DNA of 64,000 nucleotides from Sipunculus nudus (Eukaryota; Annelida; Sipuncula; Golfingiida; Sipunculidae): contig CM049309.1 of assembly GCA_026874595.1 (NCBI GenBank), positions 10,751,076 through 10,815,075 on the forward strand. The letters run 5' to 3'. The notes beneath the pieces were generated by a model. That model ran no database searches. It had not been told where the DNA came from and worked only from the letters and a program-made list of their open reading frames with translations. A program made the translations under genes and the position numbers. Of the stretch, positions 63,590 through 64,000 are shown one piece after another. Position 1 is the stretch's first letter. Each line of letters begins with the position of its first letter.

Positions 63590-64000
63590 TTGGATACAAA
63601 AGCTCTAGTATCTCAGCAACTAGTGTATTGATCGCCATGATTCTTTGCATACATATTCATCATGAAGTGTTTCATCAGTTTCTGCAGTCTGGTGGCGCAA
63701 CCTGGATTTTGTTTAAGTTTTAAGCAATTTTCTCTCTATTTTTGAGACCATCAAAGATGCGGTCGTCTGTTAACAGGGCAAAAACTTCTAACTTGACACC
63801 CAGGGAGGTCTATAAAAATCTCCTTGGAAACCTTTAATTAGGTCTTTATTACCAATATTCTTCGAGCTATGGGGCTCAGATGAAACCCCCTCCTCCTAGA
63901 ATAATTAAAAATATCATACAAAAGCTCCAGTATCTGAACAACTAATACATTGATCACCATGATTCTTTGTATGCATATTCCCATGGAGTGTTACAACAGT
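63590..64000 (-). mobile_element. CAGCTGA-ended element family, inverted partial copy at window edge
   Basis: Inverse of about 18950-19180 (ATCGCCATGATTCTTTGCAT against ATGCAAAGAATCATGGCAAT). A second unit begins at about 63908 with CATACAAAAGCTCCAGTATC and is cut by the window end. Confidence 0.65.

Overview
This is animal nuclear DNA: AT-rich, full of interspersed repeats, microsatellites and poly-G/poly-C tracts, with one large intron-rich gene. It is most likely from a marine invertebrate, probably a lophotrochozoan and perhaps a bivalve. That call rests on the gene (an ovothiol synthase, common in marine invertebrates) and on the repeat style: tRNA-derived SINEs, foldback elements, and an element whose units carry a 12-bp palindrome. 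The species cannot be fixed from the sequence alone.

The gene is on the minus strand. Seventeen coding exons between 44098 and 17015 join in one continuous reading frame with GT-AG borders and matching phases throughout, giving 767 codons from the first EIKEYF residue to the stop. The product is OvoA (5-histidylcysteine sulfoxide synthase). It has an N-terminal DinB-like domain with the iron-binding histidines, a central FGE-sulfatase-type domain and a C-terminal SAM methyltransferase domain. Residue numbers below count from the first E of EIKEYF. The exon carrying the start codon was not found. A possible non-coding first exon and promoter, with paired CCAAT boxes and a strong splice donor, lies near 53.4-53.6 kb.

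Layout: 1-17 kb is 3' flank with no recognised gene. It holds poly-G/C tracts, a 17-bp minisatellite, a foldback element (7985-8593), a 280-bp tandem-repeat element (9306-10355) and a long degenerate minisatellite ending just beyond the 3' end of OVOA. 17-44 kb is the OVOA exons and repeat-laden introns. 44-53 kb is a presumed first intron. 53-64 kb is 5' flank with no recognised gene and more copies of the same repeat families.

The most unusual points are a 43-bp minisatellite in intron 12 that repeats the exon-13 splice acceptor and first exon bases about ten times; an OvoA exon (exon 9) encoding a Gly/Asn/His-rich insert inside the FGE-like domain; a short, divergent methyltransferase domain; and a repeat family with GGTGGCGCCACC palindromes and terminal hairpins.
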